Assembly (NCBI RefSeq): GCF_008329905.1
Contig: NZ_CP032155.1
Coordinates: 2,852,001 to 2,916,000, forward strand
DNA from: Mycobacterium sp. ELW1
Lineage (GTDB): Bacteria > Actinomycetota > Actinomycetes > Mycobacteriales > Mycobacteriaceae
Direction of reading: 5' to 3'
DNA: 64,000 bases
This document shows, one piece after another, positions 54,314 through 64,000 of this stretch (within the stretch, counting starts at the first letter, position 1; each line of letters opens with the position of its first letter). Both the position numbers and the translations under genes were made by a program. The notes beneath the pieces are model-generated. The model ran no database searches, was not told where the DNA came from, and saw only the letters and a list, made by a program, of their open reading frames with translations.

Positions 54314-54524
54314 CCACCAAGATCACGGACGCGTATCACTTGGCCCAAGCGGTTCGACACGCCCGAGGGATGACCGGTGGCACGCGCAAGGGCAGCCATA
54401 CTTTCATCACGACGACGAGCACGACCGCCCGTCGAAAAGCGTATGCTCGGTGGACTCGGACTGGGCAAACGTGGTTGGTGGAGCGGTGAGCGGGCCATAG
54501 GTTCGAACGGCGAGAGGAAGCATC

Positions 54525-55169
54525 GTGGGCGAGCAGCCACGTCAGGGACAGTTGGACCTTGCTGGCACGGGCTCTGGTTCCGACGGCCGCTTTGAGGCGG
54601 ATACGCCCGCCGGCGCGCCAGTGAGCGAGGCGGTGCAGCAGGGCCTGTTCCCCGACGACTCGGTTCCCGACGAATTGGTCGGCTACCGCGGGCCGAGCGC
54701 CTGCCAGATCGCCGGAATCACCTACCGCCAGTTGGACTACTGGGCGCGCACCTCACTGGTGGTGCCGTCCATCCGCGGTGCGGCCGGCTCCGGCAGCCAG
54801 CGGCTGTATTCGTTCAAGGACATCCTGGTCCTCAAGATTGTCAAGCGTCTGCTCGATACCGGCATCTCGCTGCACAACATCCGGGTCGCCGTCGACCATC
54901 TGCGTCAGCGCGGCGTGCAGGATCTGGCCAACATCACCCTGTTCTCTGACGGCACAACGGTGTACGAGTGCACGTCGGCCGAAGAGGTCGTCGACCTGCT
55001 GCAGGGCGGCCAAGGTGTGTTCGGCATCGCGGTCAGCGGAGCCATGCGGGAACTGTCCGGCGCGATCGCCGATTTCCCGGGCGAGCGGGCCGACGGCGGC
55101 GAGTCGATCGCCTCACCGGAGGACGAGCTGGCCTCCCGGCGGAAGAGCCGCGACCGCAAGATCGGTTAG
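54525..55169 (+). CDS. mcdR: MerR-like cell-division regulator McdR (Rv1830-like)
   Basis: A 214-residue regulator with a disordered N-terminus and a winged-helix domain (YRQLDYWARTSLVVPSIRGAAGSGSQRLYSFKDILVLKIVKRLLD), followed by a short conserved region (LPDG-like FSDGTTVYECTSAEEVVDLLQGGQGVF). It matches M. tuberculosis Rv1830, named McdR for its effect on cell division. It starts at GTG. A 211-bp gap before it probably holds its promoter. The glycine riboswitch begins 27 bp after its stop. Confidence 0.9.
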   Translation: MGEQPRQGQLDLAGTGSGSDGRFEADTPAGAPVSEAVQQGLFPDDSVPDELVGYRGPSACQIAGITYRQLDYWARTSLVVPSIRGAAGSGSQRLYSFKDILVLKIVKRLLDTGISLHNIRVAVDHLRQRGVQDLANITLFSDGTTVYECTSAEEVVDLLQGGQGVFGIAVSGAMRELSGAIADFPGERADGGESIASPEDELASRRKSRDRKIG

Positions 55170-55195
55170 CAGCTAGAATCTTTTTCGTATCGCCC

Positions 55196-55411
55196 TCGCG
55201 CGGGAGAGTTTCGTGGCAGCCAGTCACGGACGCCGAAGGAGCAACACCTCTCCGTCAACCTCTCAGGCCCCCGGACCGCGCGTGGCCACGATGCCTCTGG
55301 AAAGCGGTGACCTCGCGGTCGCCCGCCCATGGGGAAAGGCAGCACCGCTGACACGCGGACTGACCGAATCTCTCAGGCACCCGGTCCGGGTCGACGACAG
55401 AGGGAGAGGAC
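55196..55411 (+). ncRNA. Tandem glycine riboswitch upstream of gcvP
   Basis: Two aptamers are visible. The first has GGAGAG (55203-55208), the core GCCGAAGGAGCAA (55232-55244) and CTCTCAGGC (55260-55268). The second has TCTGGAAAG (about 55296), GGAAAGGCAGCACCG and a second CTCTCAGGC (55370-55378), ending in AGAGGGAGAGG. These are the hallmarks of the cooperative glycine riboswitch, which turns on glycine cleavage genes when glycine is abundant. A -10-like TAGAAT lies at 55174-55179. Confidence 0.93.
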
Positions 55412-55415
55412 GCCG

Positions 55416-55438
55416 CTGACGGCTGCGCCGTAAGTCAG
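55416..55438 (+). promoter_or_regulatory. Possible riboswitch expression-platform hairpin
   Basis: CTGAC-GGC (55416-55423) can pair with GCC (55427-55429) and GTCAG (55434-55438) with a small bulge, next to and partly overlapping the AGGAG of gcvP (55437-55441). It could act as a translational switch by hiding the SD. It is not a T-tract terminator. Confidence 0.45.
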
Positions 55439-55447
55439 GAGTCCCCC

Positions 55448-58306
55448 ATGTCGGAACAAGCAGGGTCCAATCACAGCCAGCCCACCTTCGCCGATCGTCA
55501 CATCGGACCCGATTCCGATGCGTTGGCCACCATGCTCGACGTGATCGGGGTCGCCTCGCTCGAGGAACTGGCGGCCAAGGCGCTGCCTGCGGGCATCCTC
55601 GACGCGCTCTCCGCCGACGGCATCGCCCCCGGCCTCGATCAGCTGCCCGCCGCGGTCGGCGAGCATGAGGCGCTGGCCGAGCTGCGGGCGCTCGCCGACA
55701 CCAACACCATCGCGGTGTCGATGATCGGGCAGGGCTACTACGACACGCTCACCCCGCCGGTGCTGCTGCGCAACATCCTGGAGAACCCCGCCTGGTACAC
55801 CGCGTACACGCCGTATCAGCCCGAGATCAGCCAGGGCCGGCTCGAGGTGCTGCTGAACTTCCAGACCATGATCGCCGACCTCACCGGGCTGGATCTCGCC
55901 AACGCCTCCATGCTCGACGAGTCCACCGCGGCCGCCGAGGCGATGACGCTGATGCACCGCGCATCGCGGGGCTCGGCCAACCGGCTTGCCGTCGACGAGG
56001 ACATGTTCGCCCAGACCGCGGCCATCCTGGCGACCCGCGCGGAGCCGCTGGGCATCGAGATCGTCACCGCCGACTTGCGCAACGGTCTTCCCGACGGTGA
56101 GTTCTTCGGCGTCATCGCACAGCTGCCCGGCGCCAGCGGACGGGTGACCGACTGGTCCAAGCTGGTCGAGCAGGCCCACGAGCGCGGTGCGCTGGTGGCG
56201 CTGGGCGCCGACCTGTTGGCGATGACGCTGATCGCCCCGCCGGGTGAGTTGGGCGCCGACGTCGCGTTCGGAAGCGCGCAGAGATTCGGTGTGCCAATGG
56301 GATTCGGTGGACCGCACGCCGGTTTCCTTGCGGTGCACAACAAGCACGCCCGCCAGCTGCCCGGCCGCCTGGTGGGGGTGTCGGTCGACAGCGACGGAGC
56401 GCCGGCCTACCGGCTGTCGCTGCAGACCCGTGAACAGCACATCCGCCGCGACAAGGCGACCTCCAACATCTGTACCGCCCAGGTGCTGTTGGCGGTGATG
56501 GCCGCGTCGTACGCCAGCTACCACGGTCCCGAGGGCCTGACCGGCATCGCCCGCCGCGTCCACGGGCACGCCCGCTCACTGGCCGCCGGCCTGAGCGAGG
56601 CCGGCGTCGAGGTGGTGCACGACACCTTCTTCGACACCGTGCTGGTGCATGTCCCGAACCGCGCTGCCGCGGTGCAGGCCGAGGCCAAGGGTCGCGGCAT
56701 CAACATCTGGCGGGTGGACGCCGACCACGTGTCGGTCACGTGTGACGAGGCCACCACCGCGGCCCATGTCGCCCTGGTGTTGGAGTCCTTCGGCGCCAGC
56801 CTGGCAGGGGATTACGCCGGTCCCGAAATCGAGTCGCGGACAAGCGAATTCCTGACCCACCCGGCGTTCCACCGGTACCGCACCGAAACCGAGATGATGC
56901 GCTACCTGCGCATGCTCGCCGACAAAGACATAGCGCTGGACCGCAGCATGATCCCGCTCGGGTCGTGCACGATGAAGCTCAACGCCGCCGCCGAGATGGA
57001 GTCGATCACCTGGCCGGAATTCGGTAAGCAGCATCCGTTCGCCCCGGCCGGTGACACCCCGGGCATGCGCAAGCTGATCGCCGATCTGGAGGGCTGGCTG
57101 ACCGGCCTGACCGGGTACGACGCAATCTCGTTGCAGCCCAACGCCGGATCGCAGGGTGAATACGCCGGACTGCTGGCCATCCGCGAGTATCACCTGGCCA
57201 ATGGCGACACCGGCCGTGACGTCTGCCTGATCCCGTCCAGCGCGCACGGCACCAATGCCGCGTCCGCGGCGATGGTCGGTATGCGGGTGGTCGTGGTGGC
57301 CTGCCGGGAGAACGGCGACGTCGACCTCGACGATCTGCGCGCAAAAGTCAGCGAGCACGCCGAGCGGCTGGCCGCGCTGATGATCACCTACCCGTCTACG
57401 CACGGGGTCTACGAGCACGACATCGCCAACATCTGCGCCGCGGTGCATGACGCCGGCGGGCAGGTGTACGTCGACGGCGCCAACCTCAATGCTCTTGTCG
57501 GGCTGGCCCGGCCGGGCAAGTTCGGCGGCGACGTCAGCCACCTGAACCTGCACAAGACGTTCTGCATCCCGCACGGTGGCGGCGGCCCCGGTGTCGGACC
57601 GGTGGCGGTGCGCTCGCACCTGGCGGCGTTCCTGCCCGGCCACCCGATGGCCGAGGAACTACCGAAGGGACATCCGGTGTCGGCGGCCCCGTACGGGTCG
57701 GCGTCGATCCTGCCGATCACCTGGGCCTACATCCGGATGATGGGTGCGGGCGGCCTGCGCGATGCCACGCTGACCGCGATCGCCTCGGCCAACTACATCG
57801 CGCGCCGCCTCGACGAGTACTACCCGGTGCTCTACACCGGCGAGAACGGCATGGTCGCCCACGAGTGCATCCTCGATCTGCGGGGCATCACCAAGTCCAC
57901 CGGCGTCACCGTCGACGATGTGGCGAAGCGGTTGGCGGACTTCGGTTTCCATGCACCGACCATGAGCTTCCCGGTCGCCGGCACGTTGATGGTGGAGCCC
58001 ACCGAGAGCGAAAGCCTGGCCGAGGTGGACGCGTTCTGCGAGGCGATGATCGCGATCCGCGCCGAGATCGACAAGGTCGGCTCGGGGGAGTGGCCCGCCG
58101 ACGACAATCCGCTGCGCAATTCGCCGCACACCGCCGAATGCCTGCTGGTCGACGAGTGGACACACCCGTACAGCCGTGAGCAGGCGGCATACCCGTTGGG
58201 CAAGGGAAACCGGGCGAAGGTATGGCCGCCGGTGCGACGCATCGACGGGGCGTACGGCGACCGGAACCTGGTGTGCTCGTGCCCGCCGGTGGAGGCGTTC
58301 GCCTGA
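55448..58306 (+). CDS. gcvP: Glycine dehydrogenase (decarboxylating), P protein
   Basis: A 952-residue single-chain P protein (gcvB in M. tuberculosis naming). It decarboxylates glycine with PLP and passes aminomethyl to GcvH. The PLP lysine is K703 in [17 protein letters not shown]. The N-terminal MVDPLGH-like region is seen as [20 protein letters not shown]. Its leader contains the tandem glycine riboswitch, so expression should rise with glycine. Confidence 0.96.
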   Translation: MSEQAGSNHSQPTFADRHIGPDSDALATMLDVIGVASLEELAAKALPAGILDALSADGIAPGLDQLPAAVGEHEALAELRALADTNTIAVSMIGQGYYDTLTPPVLLRNILENPAWYTAYTPYQPEISQGRLEVLLNFQTMIADLTGLDLANASMLDESTAAAEAMTLMHRASRGSANRLAVDEDMFAQTAAILATRAEPLGIEIVTADLRNGLPDGEFFGVIAQLPGASGRVTDWSKLVEQAHERGALVALGADLLAMTLIAPPGELGADVAFGSAQRFGVPMGFGGPHAGFLAVHNKHARQLPGRLVGVSVDSDGAPAYRLSLQTREQHIRRDKATSNICTAQVLLAVMAASYASYHGPEGLTGIARRVHGHARSLAAGLSEAGVEVVHDTFFDTVLVHVPNRAAAVQAEAKGRGINIWRVDADHVSVTCDEATTAAHVALVLESFGASLAGDYAGPEIESRTSEFLTHPAFHRYRTETEMMRYLRMLADKDIALDRSMIPLGSCTMKLNAAAEMESITWPEFGKQHPFAPAGDTPGMRKLIADLEGWLTGLTGYDAISLQPNAGSQGEYAGLLAIREYHLANGDTGRDVCLIPSSAHGTNAASAAMVGMRVVVVACRENGDVDLDDLRAKVSEHAERLAALMITYPSTHGVYEHDIANICAAVHDAGGQVYVDGANLNALVGLARPGKFGGDVSHLNLHKTFCIPHGGGGPGVGPVAVRSHLAAFLPGHPMAEELPKGHPVSAAPYGSASILPITWAYIRMMGAGGLRDATLTAIASANYIARRLDEYYPVLYTGENGMVAHECILDLRGITKSTGVTVDDVAKRLADFGFHAPTMSFPVAGTLMVEPTESESLAEVDAFCEAMIAIRAEIDKVGSGEWPADDNPLRNSPHTAECLLVDEWTHPYSREQAAYPLGKGNRAKVWPPVRRIDGAYGDRNLVCSCPPVEAFA

Positions 58307-58330
58307 TCTGGGCGCGACGTCGCTGATAGC

Positions 58331-59212
58331 GTGCAAGCCGTGCTGCCTGCCGAGGTCCGCCAGTGGCAAGAGGGTGGCCGGATGCTGTCCACCAGCGTGG
58401 GGTCGGTGTTCGTCCGATCCCACGCTGGCTCGTCCGGCCCGACCTTGCTTATGCTGCACGGCTTCCCGTCGAGTTCCTACGATTTCCGCGGGGTCGTCGA
58501 TCGCCTGGGTGACCAGGCCTGGCTGACGCTGGACTTCCTCGGCTTCGGGCTGTCGGACAAGCCCCGCCCGCATCGCTACAGCCTGCTCGAGCAGGCCGAC
58601 ATCGTGCAGCAGGTCGTCGCCGACGCCGCACCGGGTCCGGTGGTGCTGCTTGCCCACGACATGGGCACGTCGGTGGCCACCGAGCTGCTGGCTCGCGACA
58701 TCGCCGGCACGCTGCCCTTCGACATCCAGCGCGCCGTCCTCACCAACGGCAGCGTCATCATCGAGCGCGCCAGCCTGCGCCCCAGCCAGAAGATCCTGCG
58801 CGGCCCGCTCGGCCCGCTGTTCGCCCGGCTGACCAACGAGCGTGGCTTCCTACGCGGGTTCGCGAAGCTGTTCAGCGCCGCGCATCCACTGTCGGACGAG
58901 GAGGCCCACGCCCAGTGGGCGCTGCTGGCACGCGACGACGGCCACCGCATCCTGAACCTGCTGTGTGCCTACCTCAACGAACGGGTGCGCTTCGCCGACC
59001 GATGGCACGTGGCCGTCCGCGACTGGGACAAGCCGCTCGGATTCCTCTGGGCCACCGGCGATCCCGTGGCCACCACCAACGTCCTGGCCGGCCTGCGGGA
59101 GTTGCGGCCGGCGGCTGAGGTGATCGAGCTGGCCGGCGTCGGCCACTACCCGCAGATCGAGGTGCCCGACGAATTCACCGCGGGCGTCCGACAGTTGCTG
59201 CGGCTCGGCTGA
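58331..59212 (+). CDS. Alpha/beta hydrolase, LipZ/epoxide hydrolase-like
   Basis: A 293-residue alpha/beta-hydrolase corresponding in position to M. tuberculosis lipZ (Rv1834). The oxyanion motif is HGFPSSS (43-49). The nucleophile elbow is AHDMGTS with D110, not Ser, and the triad His is in VGHYPQ. Asp nucleophiles mark epoxide hydrolases and haloalkane dehalogenases, so lipase activity is unlikely. Starts at GTG. The substrate is not known. Confidence 0.86.
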   Translation: MQAVLPAEVRQWQEGGRMLSTSVGSVFVRSHAGSSGPTLLMLHGFPSSSYDFRGVVDRLGDQAWLTLDFLGFGLSDKPRPHRYSLLEQADIVQQVVADAAPGPVVLLAHDMGTSVATELLARDIAGTLPFDIQRAVLTNGSVIIERASLRPSQKILRGPLGPLFARLTNERGFLRGFAKLFSAAHPLSDEEAHAQWALLARDDGHRILNLLCAYLNERVRFADRWHVAVRDWDKPLGFLWATGDPVATTNVLAGLRELRPAAEVIELAGVGHYPQIEVPDEFTAGVRQLLRLG

Positions 59213-59216
59213 CGGA

Positions 59217-61118
59217 TCAGGACAGCAGCGTCGACACGGCCGTCGCCAGATCCGGCGAATCGGACGTCGCGACGTTCTGATACGTGCCGCCCGAGGTTTG
59301 GGCGACCGCTTCCCACGTCGACCGGTCAGAGTCGTCACCGAAGTCGATGACGTTGATCGCCACCGGCTTGGCCGGATCGGTCGCCGACTTCACGTACTGA
59401 ACCAGCCCGGGGCCGTCCAGCGTCTGATCGGTGTGAGGACCCTGCGTGATCACCAGCATCGAATTGGTCTGCCCCTGCCGGAAGTTCGCCAGCGCCTCGC
59501 CGTAGGCCAGCCGCAACGTCGTGAACGACACGGCACCGCTGCCCGACGGCGACAACCCGCCCAGTGTGCCGGTCAGTGCCGCCGAGCGTGGCTGCCCGTT
59601 GACATCGTCGGTCAGCGGCCCCATCGGCACCGCCGACTTGCCCTCGACACCGTTGAACGTCCACAACCCCACCGCCGCGTTCGACGGCAGTGCGCCGATC
59701 CGGTTGGTCAGCGCGGTCACCACATTGGCCAGCCGGGACTTGCCGCCTTCGTCGGTACCCATCGCCTGGTCGAGCATGATCGTGGTGGCCGACCCGGTGG
59801 CCGGGGTGGACACCGCCGCGGCCAGGGTGGCCCGCACCGACTCGTCCTCGATGGTGAGCGGCGATCCCAGTTGCGGGAAGCTCACCACATCGTTGCCCGG
59901 CGGGGTGGTGCCCTCGGCCCGGAAGCCGGCCTTCGCCAGGGCGCTGAGCTGTTCGGGTTTACGCATGAACCGGGCGAACTGGCTGGCCGCACTGACCTGC
60001 TCCTCGGACAACCAGGTTCCGGCCAGCAAGACGGTGGGGTAGTCGGCCAGGGCCACCGGTCCCGACGGCAACCATTCGGCGACACTGTTTTTGGCGTCCG
60101 GCGTGGACGACGCGCGGGCGAACAGCTGCTGCTCGGTGGTCGCCACCGCGTGAACCGGCGCACCGGGGTCCCCGGTACCCAGCAGAGACTTCCAGGCCGT
60201 GTCGGTGGTGTCGTCGGCGAGCTTGGGCTGCCCGGCGACCAGACCGTTGACCGCGCCGATGCCGGCGGTGGCCGGTGAGTTCGGCGGCGCCGACGCAGCT
60301 GCCACCGCTTCGGCGGCAAGATACGTGGCGTCGGCATTCCCGACGGTGGGCAGCGCCAGTCGCAGCGATCCCCAGCCGGGCAGGTTCAGGCCGTCGAGCG
60401 CCGTCGGATTGGACTGCAACCCCGGCAGCGCCGACCACCCCTGTTGTCCCAGGGCGTCTTTGAGCTGCGGTCGCACCGCGAGCACGACGGGTGAGCTGAC
60501 CAGTGAGCGGGCGTCGCTGACGACTTCCTTGCCCGCGCTGGACTGCAGGCGGGCCGCACCGATGGAACTGGCCGGGATCCACAGGGCCGGACGCTCGCCG
60601 AGATCGCCGGGCCAGTTGGACACGAAACCGTCGACCACGCGATCCGAATCGGCTGCGGTGACAATCATTTTCACGCAGCGATCGCCGACCGGGGTGACCG
60701 TGGCGTTGAAGCCCTGGGCGAACTTGCTGACGTTGTCGGCGATCGACGGGTCGGCGACCACCCCGACGTTGAGGGTGCCGCCCAGACATTTCTGGGCGGC
60801 GTCGGTCGACCGATGGGACAGCGCATCGCCGAAGAACCGCCACAGGATCACCGCGCCGACGACCACCACGACCGTGATCAGCGCGGCGATCACCCCGAGA
60901 CTCACCCCGCGGCGGCCGCTCTCACTGCGGTGCCCGCCCTCGAAAGCGATTCTGCGCCGGGCGGTGTCGGTCAGCGGCGACGAGCCGGTGTCGTCGCGTG
61001 CGTCATCGCTGTCGGGACCATCGGAGTCACCGGGACGGGCGAAGCGACCGGTCGGACTGTCGTCGGCAGGCTCGTCACCGAATGAACCCCCGGGACCCGG
61101 TCTGCTGTGCCTGCCCAT
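59217..61118 (-). CDS. Membrane-anchored solute-binding-like/VWA protein (Rv1836c-like)
   Basis: A 633-residue protein. The N-terminus is a charged, disordered cytoplasmic stretch, followed by one membrane helix (GVSLGVIAALITVVVVVGAVILWRF). The outer part begins with a periplasmic binding-protein-like fold (LNVGVVADPSIADNVSKFAQGF, VSNWPGDLGERPALWIPASS) and ends with a von Willebrand A-like domain with TTIMLDQAMGTDEGGKSRLANV in place of a clear DxSxS. The DQAMG segment suggests the metal site may be altered. It probably forms a cell-envelope scaffold. glcB is 53 bp upstream on the same strand. Confidence 0.8.
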   Translation of the reverse strand: MGRHSRPGPGGSFGDEPADDSPTGRFARPGDSDGPDSDDARDDTGSSPLTDTARRRIAFEGGHRSESGRRGVSLGVIAALITVVVVVGAVILWRFFGDALSHRSTDAAQKCLGGTLNVGVVADPSIADNVSKFAQGFNATVTPVGDRCVKMIVTAADSDRVVDGFVSNWPGDLGERPALWIPASSIGAARLQSSAGKEVVSDARSLVSSPVVLAVRPQLKDALGQQGWSALPGLQSNPTALDGLNLPGWGSLRLALPTVGNADATYLAAEAVAAASAPPNSPATAGIGAVNGLVAGQPKLADDTTDTAWKSLLGTGDPGAPVHAVATTEQQLFARASSTPDAKNSVAEWLPSGPVALADYPTVLLAGTWLSEEQVSAASQFARFMRKPEQLSALAKAGFRAEGTTPPGNDVVSFPQLGSPLTIEDESVRATLAAAVSTPATGSATTIMLDQAMGTDEGGKSRLANVVTALTNRIGALPSNAAVGLWTFNGVEGKSAVPMGPLTDDVNGQPRSAALTGTLGGLSPSGSGAVSFTTLRLAYGEALANFRQGQTNSMLVITQGPHTDQTLDGPGLVQYVKSATDPAKPVAINVIDFGDDSDRSTWEAVAQTSGGTYQNVATSDSPDLATAVSTLLS

Positions 61119-61171
61119 GGCGGTGCTTGATCCTCTTCCCTGTCAACGGTGATGCGGTGTGGACGTGCTTG

Positions 61172-63355
61172 TCAGGCGCCGGTGCTGGCCTTGTACTCCC
61201 GGCGTCGCCGGTGCAGGATCGGCTCGGTGTAGCCGTTGGGCTGCGCGGCGCCGGCCAGGATCAGCTCCTGGGCGGCCTGGAAGGCGATGCTGTTGTCCGG
61301 ATCCGTCGCCATCGGCTTGAAGTCGGGATCGGACGCGTTCTGCTCGTCGACCACCGCCGCCATCCGGCGCAGGCTTTCCCGGACGGCGTCCTCGGTGATC
61401 ACACCGTGCCGCAGCCAGTTCGCCAGCAGCTGGCTCGAAATACGCAGCGTCGCACGGTCTTCCATCAGAGCGACGTCGTGGATGTCAGGTACCTTGGAGC
61501 AGCCGACACCGGCGTCGATCCAGCGCACCACGTAGCCGAGGATCGACTGGCAGTTGTTGTCCACCTCTTCGTGGATCTCCTCGGGCGACCACGCCAGCTC
61601 CTTGGCGAGCGGGATCGTCAGCAACTCGTCGATGCTGGTGCGGGTCTTGCCGGCCAGCTCCTTGTGCACCGCGTAGACGTCGACGTAGTGGTAGTGCATG
61701 GCGTGCAGGGTGGCCGCCGTCGGCGACGGCACCCACGCGGTGGTGGCGCCGGAGCGGGGCTGGCCGATCTTCTGCTCGACCATGTCGGCCATCAGATCGG
61801 TCATGGCCCACATGCCCTTACCGATCTGCGCCTTGCCGGAGAACCCGGTCGCCAGGCCGATGTCGACGTTCTGGTCCTCGTAGGCCTTGATCCACGGCTG
61901 GGACTTCATGGCGCCCTTGCGGATCATCGGGCCGGCTTCCATCGAGGTGTGGATCTCGTCCCCGGTGCGGTCCAGGAAGCCGGTGTTGATGAACGCCACC
62001 CGGTCGGCGGCGGCCTTGATGCAGGCCTTGAGGTTGGCCGAGGTGCGGCGCTCCTCGTCCATGATGCCGACCTTGATGGTGTTCTGCGGCAGGCCCAGCA
62101 CGTCCTCGACGCGGCTGAACAGTTCGCAGGTGAACGCGACCTCATCGGGCCCGTGCATCTTGGGCTTCACGATGTAGATCGACCCGGTCCGGCTGTTCTG
62201 CCGCGGGCTGCCGTCCTCGGCCTTGAGGCCGTGCACCGCGATCAGGCTGGTGAACAGCGCGTCCTGGATGCCTTCGGGGATCTCGTTGCCCTCAGCATCG
62301 ACAATCGCGTCGTTTGTCATCAGGTGCCCGACGTTGCGGACGAACAGCAGGCTGCGCCCGGGCAGCGTCAACTCGCCGTCGCCCGGCGTCTTGTAGGTCC
62401 GGTCGTCGTTGAGCACGCGGGTGAAGCTCTTGCCGCCCTTGCTGACCTCTTCGGCCAGGTCACCCCTGTTCAGGCCGAGCCAGTTGCGGTAGCCGAGCAC
62501 CTTGTCGTCGGCGTCGACGGCGGCCACCGAGTCCTCGAAGTCCATGATCGTGGTGATCGCGGACTCCAGCACGACGTCCTTGACGCCGGCTTTGTCGGTC
62601 TTGCCGACGGGCGACTCGGGGTCGATCAGGATCTCGATGTGCAGGCCGTTGTTGACCAACAGCACCGACCAGGCGGGTTCGCCGAGCTCGCCGGTGTAGC
62701 CGACGAACTTCTCCGGGCTGGCCAGCCCGGTGGACTCGTCGCCCAGCGCGATCTCCAGGGCGCCGTCGGCGACGCTGATGCCCGTCGCGTCGGCCCATGA
62801 TCCCGACGCCAGCGGAACGGCCTTGTCGAGGAAGTCGCGGGCGTAGGCGATCACCTTGTCGCCGCGGATCTGGTTGTAGCTGGTGCCCGGCTCGGCGCCG
62901 CCCTCGGTGCTGATGACGTCGGTGCCGTAGAGGGCGTCGTACAGCGAACCCCAGCGGGCGTTCGCGGCGTTGAGCGCGAAGCGGGCGTTGAGGATCGGAA
63001 CCACCAGCTGCGGGCCGGCGGTGGTGGTGATCTCGTCGTCCACGCCGGAGGTGGTGATGCTGAAGTCACCCGGATCCGGCTGCAGGTAGCCGATGTCGGT
63101 GAGGAACTGCTGGTACTCACCGGCGTCGATGCCGCCGATGATCCGCTGCCGATGCCACCTGTCGATCTGCGCCTGCAGATCGTCGCGGCGGGCGAGCAGA
63201 TCCTGATTCTGCGGCGTCAGGTCGGTGACGACCTTGTCCACCCCGGCCCAGAAGCTGTCGGCATCAATCCCGGTGCCGGGCAGCGCCTCGTTGGTGATGA
63301 AGTCGTACAACACCTGCGCCACACGCAGGTTGCCCACGGGCACGCGATCGCTCAT
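61172..63355 (-). CDS. glcB: Malate synthase G
   Basis: A 727-residue malate synthase G, the normal size for the mycobacterial monomer. It condenses glyoxylate and acetyl-CoA to malate. The family signatures [39 protein letters not shown] and the metal-site [29 protein letters not shown] are seen. A GGGAGG precedes the ATG by 4 bases. It acts in the glyoxylate shunt on fatty acids and acetate. Confidence 0.96.
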   Translation of the reverse strand: MSDRVPVGNLRVAQVLYDFITNEALPGTGIDADSFWAGVDKVVTDLTPQNQDLLARRDDLQAQIDRWHRQRIIGGIDAGEYQQFLTDIGYLQPDPGDFSITTSGVDDEITTTAGPQLVVPILNARFALNAANARWGSLYDALYGTDVISTEGGAEPGTSYNQIRGDKVIAYARDFLDKAVPLASGSWADATGISVADGALEIALGDESTGLASPEKFVGYTGELGEPAWSVLLVNNGLHIEILIDPESPVGKTDKAGVKDVVLESAITTIMDFEDSVAAVDADDKVLGYRNWLGLNRGDLAEEVSKGGKSFTRVLNDDRTYKTPGDGELTLPGRSLLFVRNVGHLMTNDAIVDAEGNEIPEGIQDALFTSLIAVHGLKAEDGSPRQNSRTGSIYIVKPKMHGPDEVAFTCELFSRVEDVLGLPQNTIKVGIMDEERRTSANLKACIKAAADRVAFINTGFLDRTGDEIHTSMEAGPMIRKGAMKSQPWIKAYEDQNVDIGLATGFSGKAQIGKGMWAMTDLMADMVEQKIGQPRSGATTAWVPSPTAATLHAMHYHYVDVYAVHKELAGKTRTSIDELLTIPLAKELAWSPEEIHEEVDNNCQSILGYVVRWIDAGVGCSKVPDIHDVALMEDRATLRISSQLLANWLRHGVITEDAVRESLRRMAAVVDEQNASDPDFKPMATDPDNSIAFQAAQELILAGAAQPNGYTEPILHRRRREYKASTGA

Positions 63356-63374
63356 CTGTCCTCCCTCACGACAA

Positions 63375-64000
63375 TCAATTCATCTTACCCGCAGGTAGGA
63401 ACCCCTCCGACAGAGTGTCGTAGGCCACCTCCGCACCCAGCAGCCGCTCACACCACGCCAGCAGCGCCGCCCGCAACGGCGCGGCGCGCTCGGCTATAAC
63501 CCCCTGGCGCCGGACGTATTCCGCTCGCCCGGCGGGTTCCTCGACGGTGATGGGCTCAAACCCGAAGTCCGACAGGTCATAGGGACTCGCCCGCATGTCG
63601 AGCTCACGTGCGTCCGCGGCCAGCTCCAGGCAGCCCACCAGCAACTCCGAATTCACCAGCGGTCCGAGCTTGAAGCACCACTTGTAGAGATCCATGTTCG
63701 CGTGCAGACACCCCGGCTGTTCCCAGTCGCGCTGCGCGGCGCGGGTCGGTATTCCGCGGTTGCGTGGCGCGGCCGCGGCCGTGAAGAACCGATAGGCGTC
63801 GAAATGAGTGCAGCGCAGCGGCATCGACTCCACCACCGCATCGGTACCCGGCCCGCCGAGTCGCAGCGGCACCGCGCCGTGGCGAACCGCGTCGGAGCGG
63901 TAGACCATCGCCCATTCGTGCAGCCCGAAGCAGCCGAACTGCGGCGCGCGTGCTTCGGTGCGGCGCAGCAGGTCGGCCACGAAACCGACCGTGGACAGCC
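63375..64000 (-). CDS. 3-methyladenine DNA glycosylase-type protein (5' end outside window)
   Basis: The C-terminal part of a protein whose start lies beyond the right edge. The visible sequence ([65 protein letters not shown]) is that of the large mycobacterial proteins labelled 3-methyladenine DNA glycosylase. I am not sure that label reflects a demonstrated activity. glcB starts 19 bp downstream, so the two are probably co-transcribed. Confidence 0.7.
   Translation of the reverse strand, partial: LSTVGFVADLLRRTEARAPQFGCFGLHEWAMVYRSDAVRHGAVPLRLGGPGTDAVVESMPLRCTHFDAYRFFTAAAAPRNRGIPTRAAQRDWEQPGCLHANMDLYKWCFKLGPLVNSELLVGCLELAADARELDMRASPYDLSDFGFEPITVEEPAGRAEYVRRQGVIAERAAPLRAALLAWCERLLGAEVAYDTLSEGFLPAGKMN

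Noticed and set aside
1..64000. CRISPR arrays, tRNA/rRNA genes, transposases, phage genes, toxin-antitoxin pairs
   Set aside because: No regularly spaced repeats, RNA gene signatures or related protein motifs were seen. Composition is even across the window.

Overview
The window looks like chromosome of a fast-growing, environmental-type mycobacterium (Mycolicibacterium or close kin). GC content is high, GTG starts are frequent and genes are densely packed with many 4-base stop/start overlaps. Marker genes are mycobacterial: SecA2, GarA, a BacA-type importer, an LmeA-like protein, F420-dependent oxidoreductases, McdR/Rv1828-type MerR regulators and KstR-type operators. I saw no rRNA, tRNA, CRISPR array, insertion sequence or prophage. 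Both ends cut a gene: an acyl-CoA dehydrogenase at the left and a gene of the mycobacterial '3-methyladenine DNA glycosylase' type at the right.

Layout. (1) 1-6.6 kb: acyl-CoA dehydrogenase, a ThDP enzyme and an aldehyde dehydrogenase in one direction, then D-aminoacyl-tRNA deacylase, two small regulators and a conserved hypothetical gene. (2) 6.7-16.1 kb: a frameshifted PAP2-type membrane phosphatase, an LmeA-like protein, an NDH-2-like flavoprotein, a putative di-iron protein coupled to its own 2Fe-2S reductase, a small secreted protein, an Fe-S photolyase, a Ser/Thr kinase and a TetR regulator. (3) 16.3-28.0 kb: a nine-gene operon, almost entirely translationally coupled. It encodes a peptide/nickel-type ABC importer, a cysteine hydrolase, a metallo-beta-lactamase-fold hydrolase, allantoinase, an allantoin/hydantoin racemase-like protein, allantoicase, an unknown Trp-rich protein and a 2-oxoglutarate/Fe(II) oxygenase. 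The TetR gene is divergent, and two copies of CTGTC-N4-GACAG lie in the shared control region. This is the most system-like part of the window and reads as ureide (purine-breakdown) uptake and use with extra, unassigned steps.

(4) 28-41.5 kb: a secreted repeat protein, a SnoaL-like protein, an F420-type oxidoreductase, a Nudix hydrolase, MalQ, an MFS transporter, a paired SMR efflux system, a carboxylesterase, a membrane fatty-acid hydroxylase, a KhtTU-like K+/H+ antiporter pair, a DAO-family flavoenzyme and a secreted S1 protease. (5) 41.5-44.7 kb: a Ddn-like protein, a TetR regulator, and a VOC protein plus KstD-like flavoprotein preceded by two boxes that fit the KstR cholesterol-regulon consensus. 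(6) 44.8-63.4 kb: a block with the gene order of the M. tuberculosis Rv1819c-Rv1837c region: bacA, secA2, pgsA2, DUF881/sbp/DUF881, gcvH, garA, merR, nuclease-family gene, mcdR, tandem glycine riboswitch, gcvP, lipZ-like gene, VWA protein and glcB. Compared with M. tuberculosis there is no ilvG between bacA and secA2.

Gene assignments come from recognising motifs and family sequences by eye. No database search was run.
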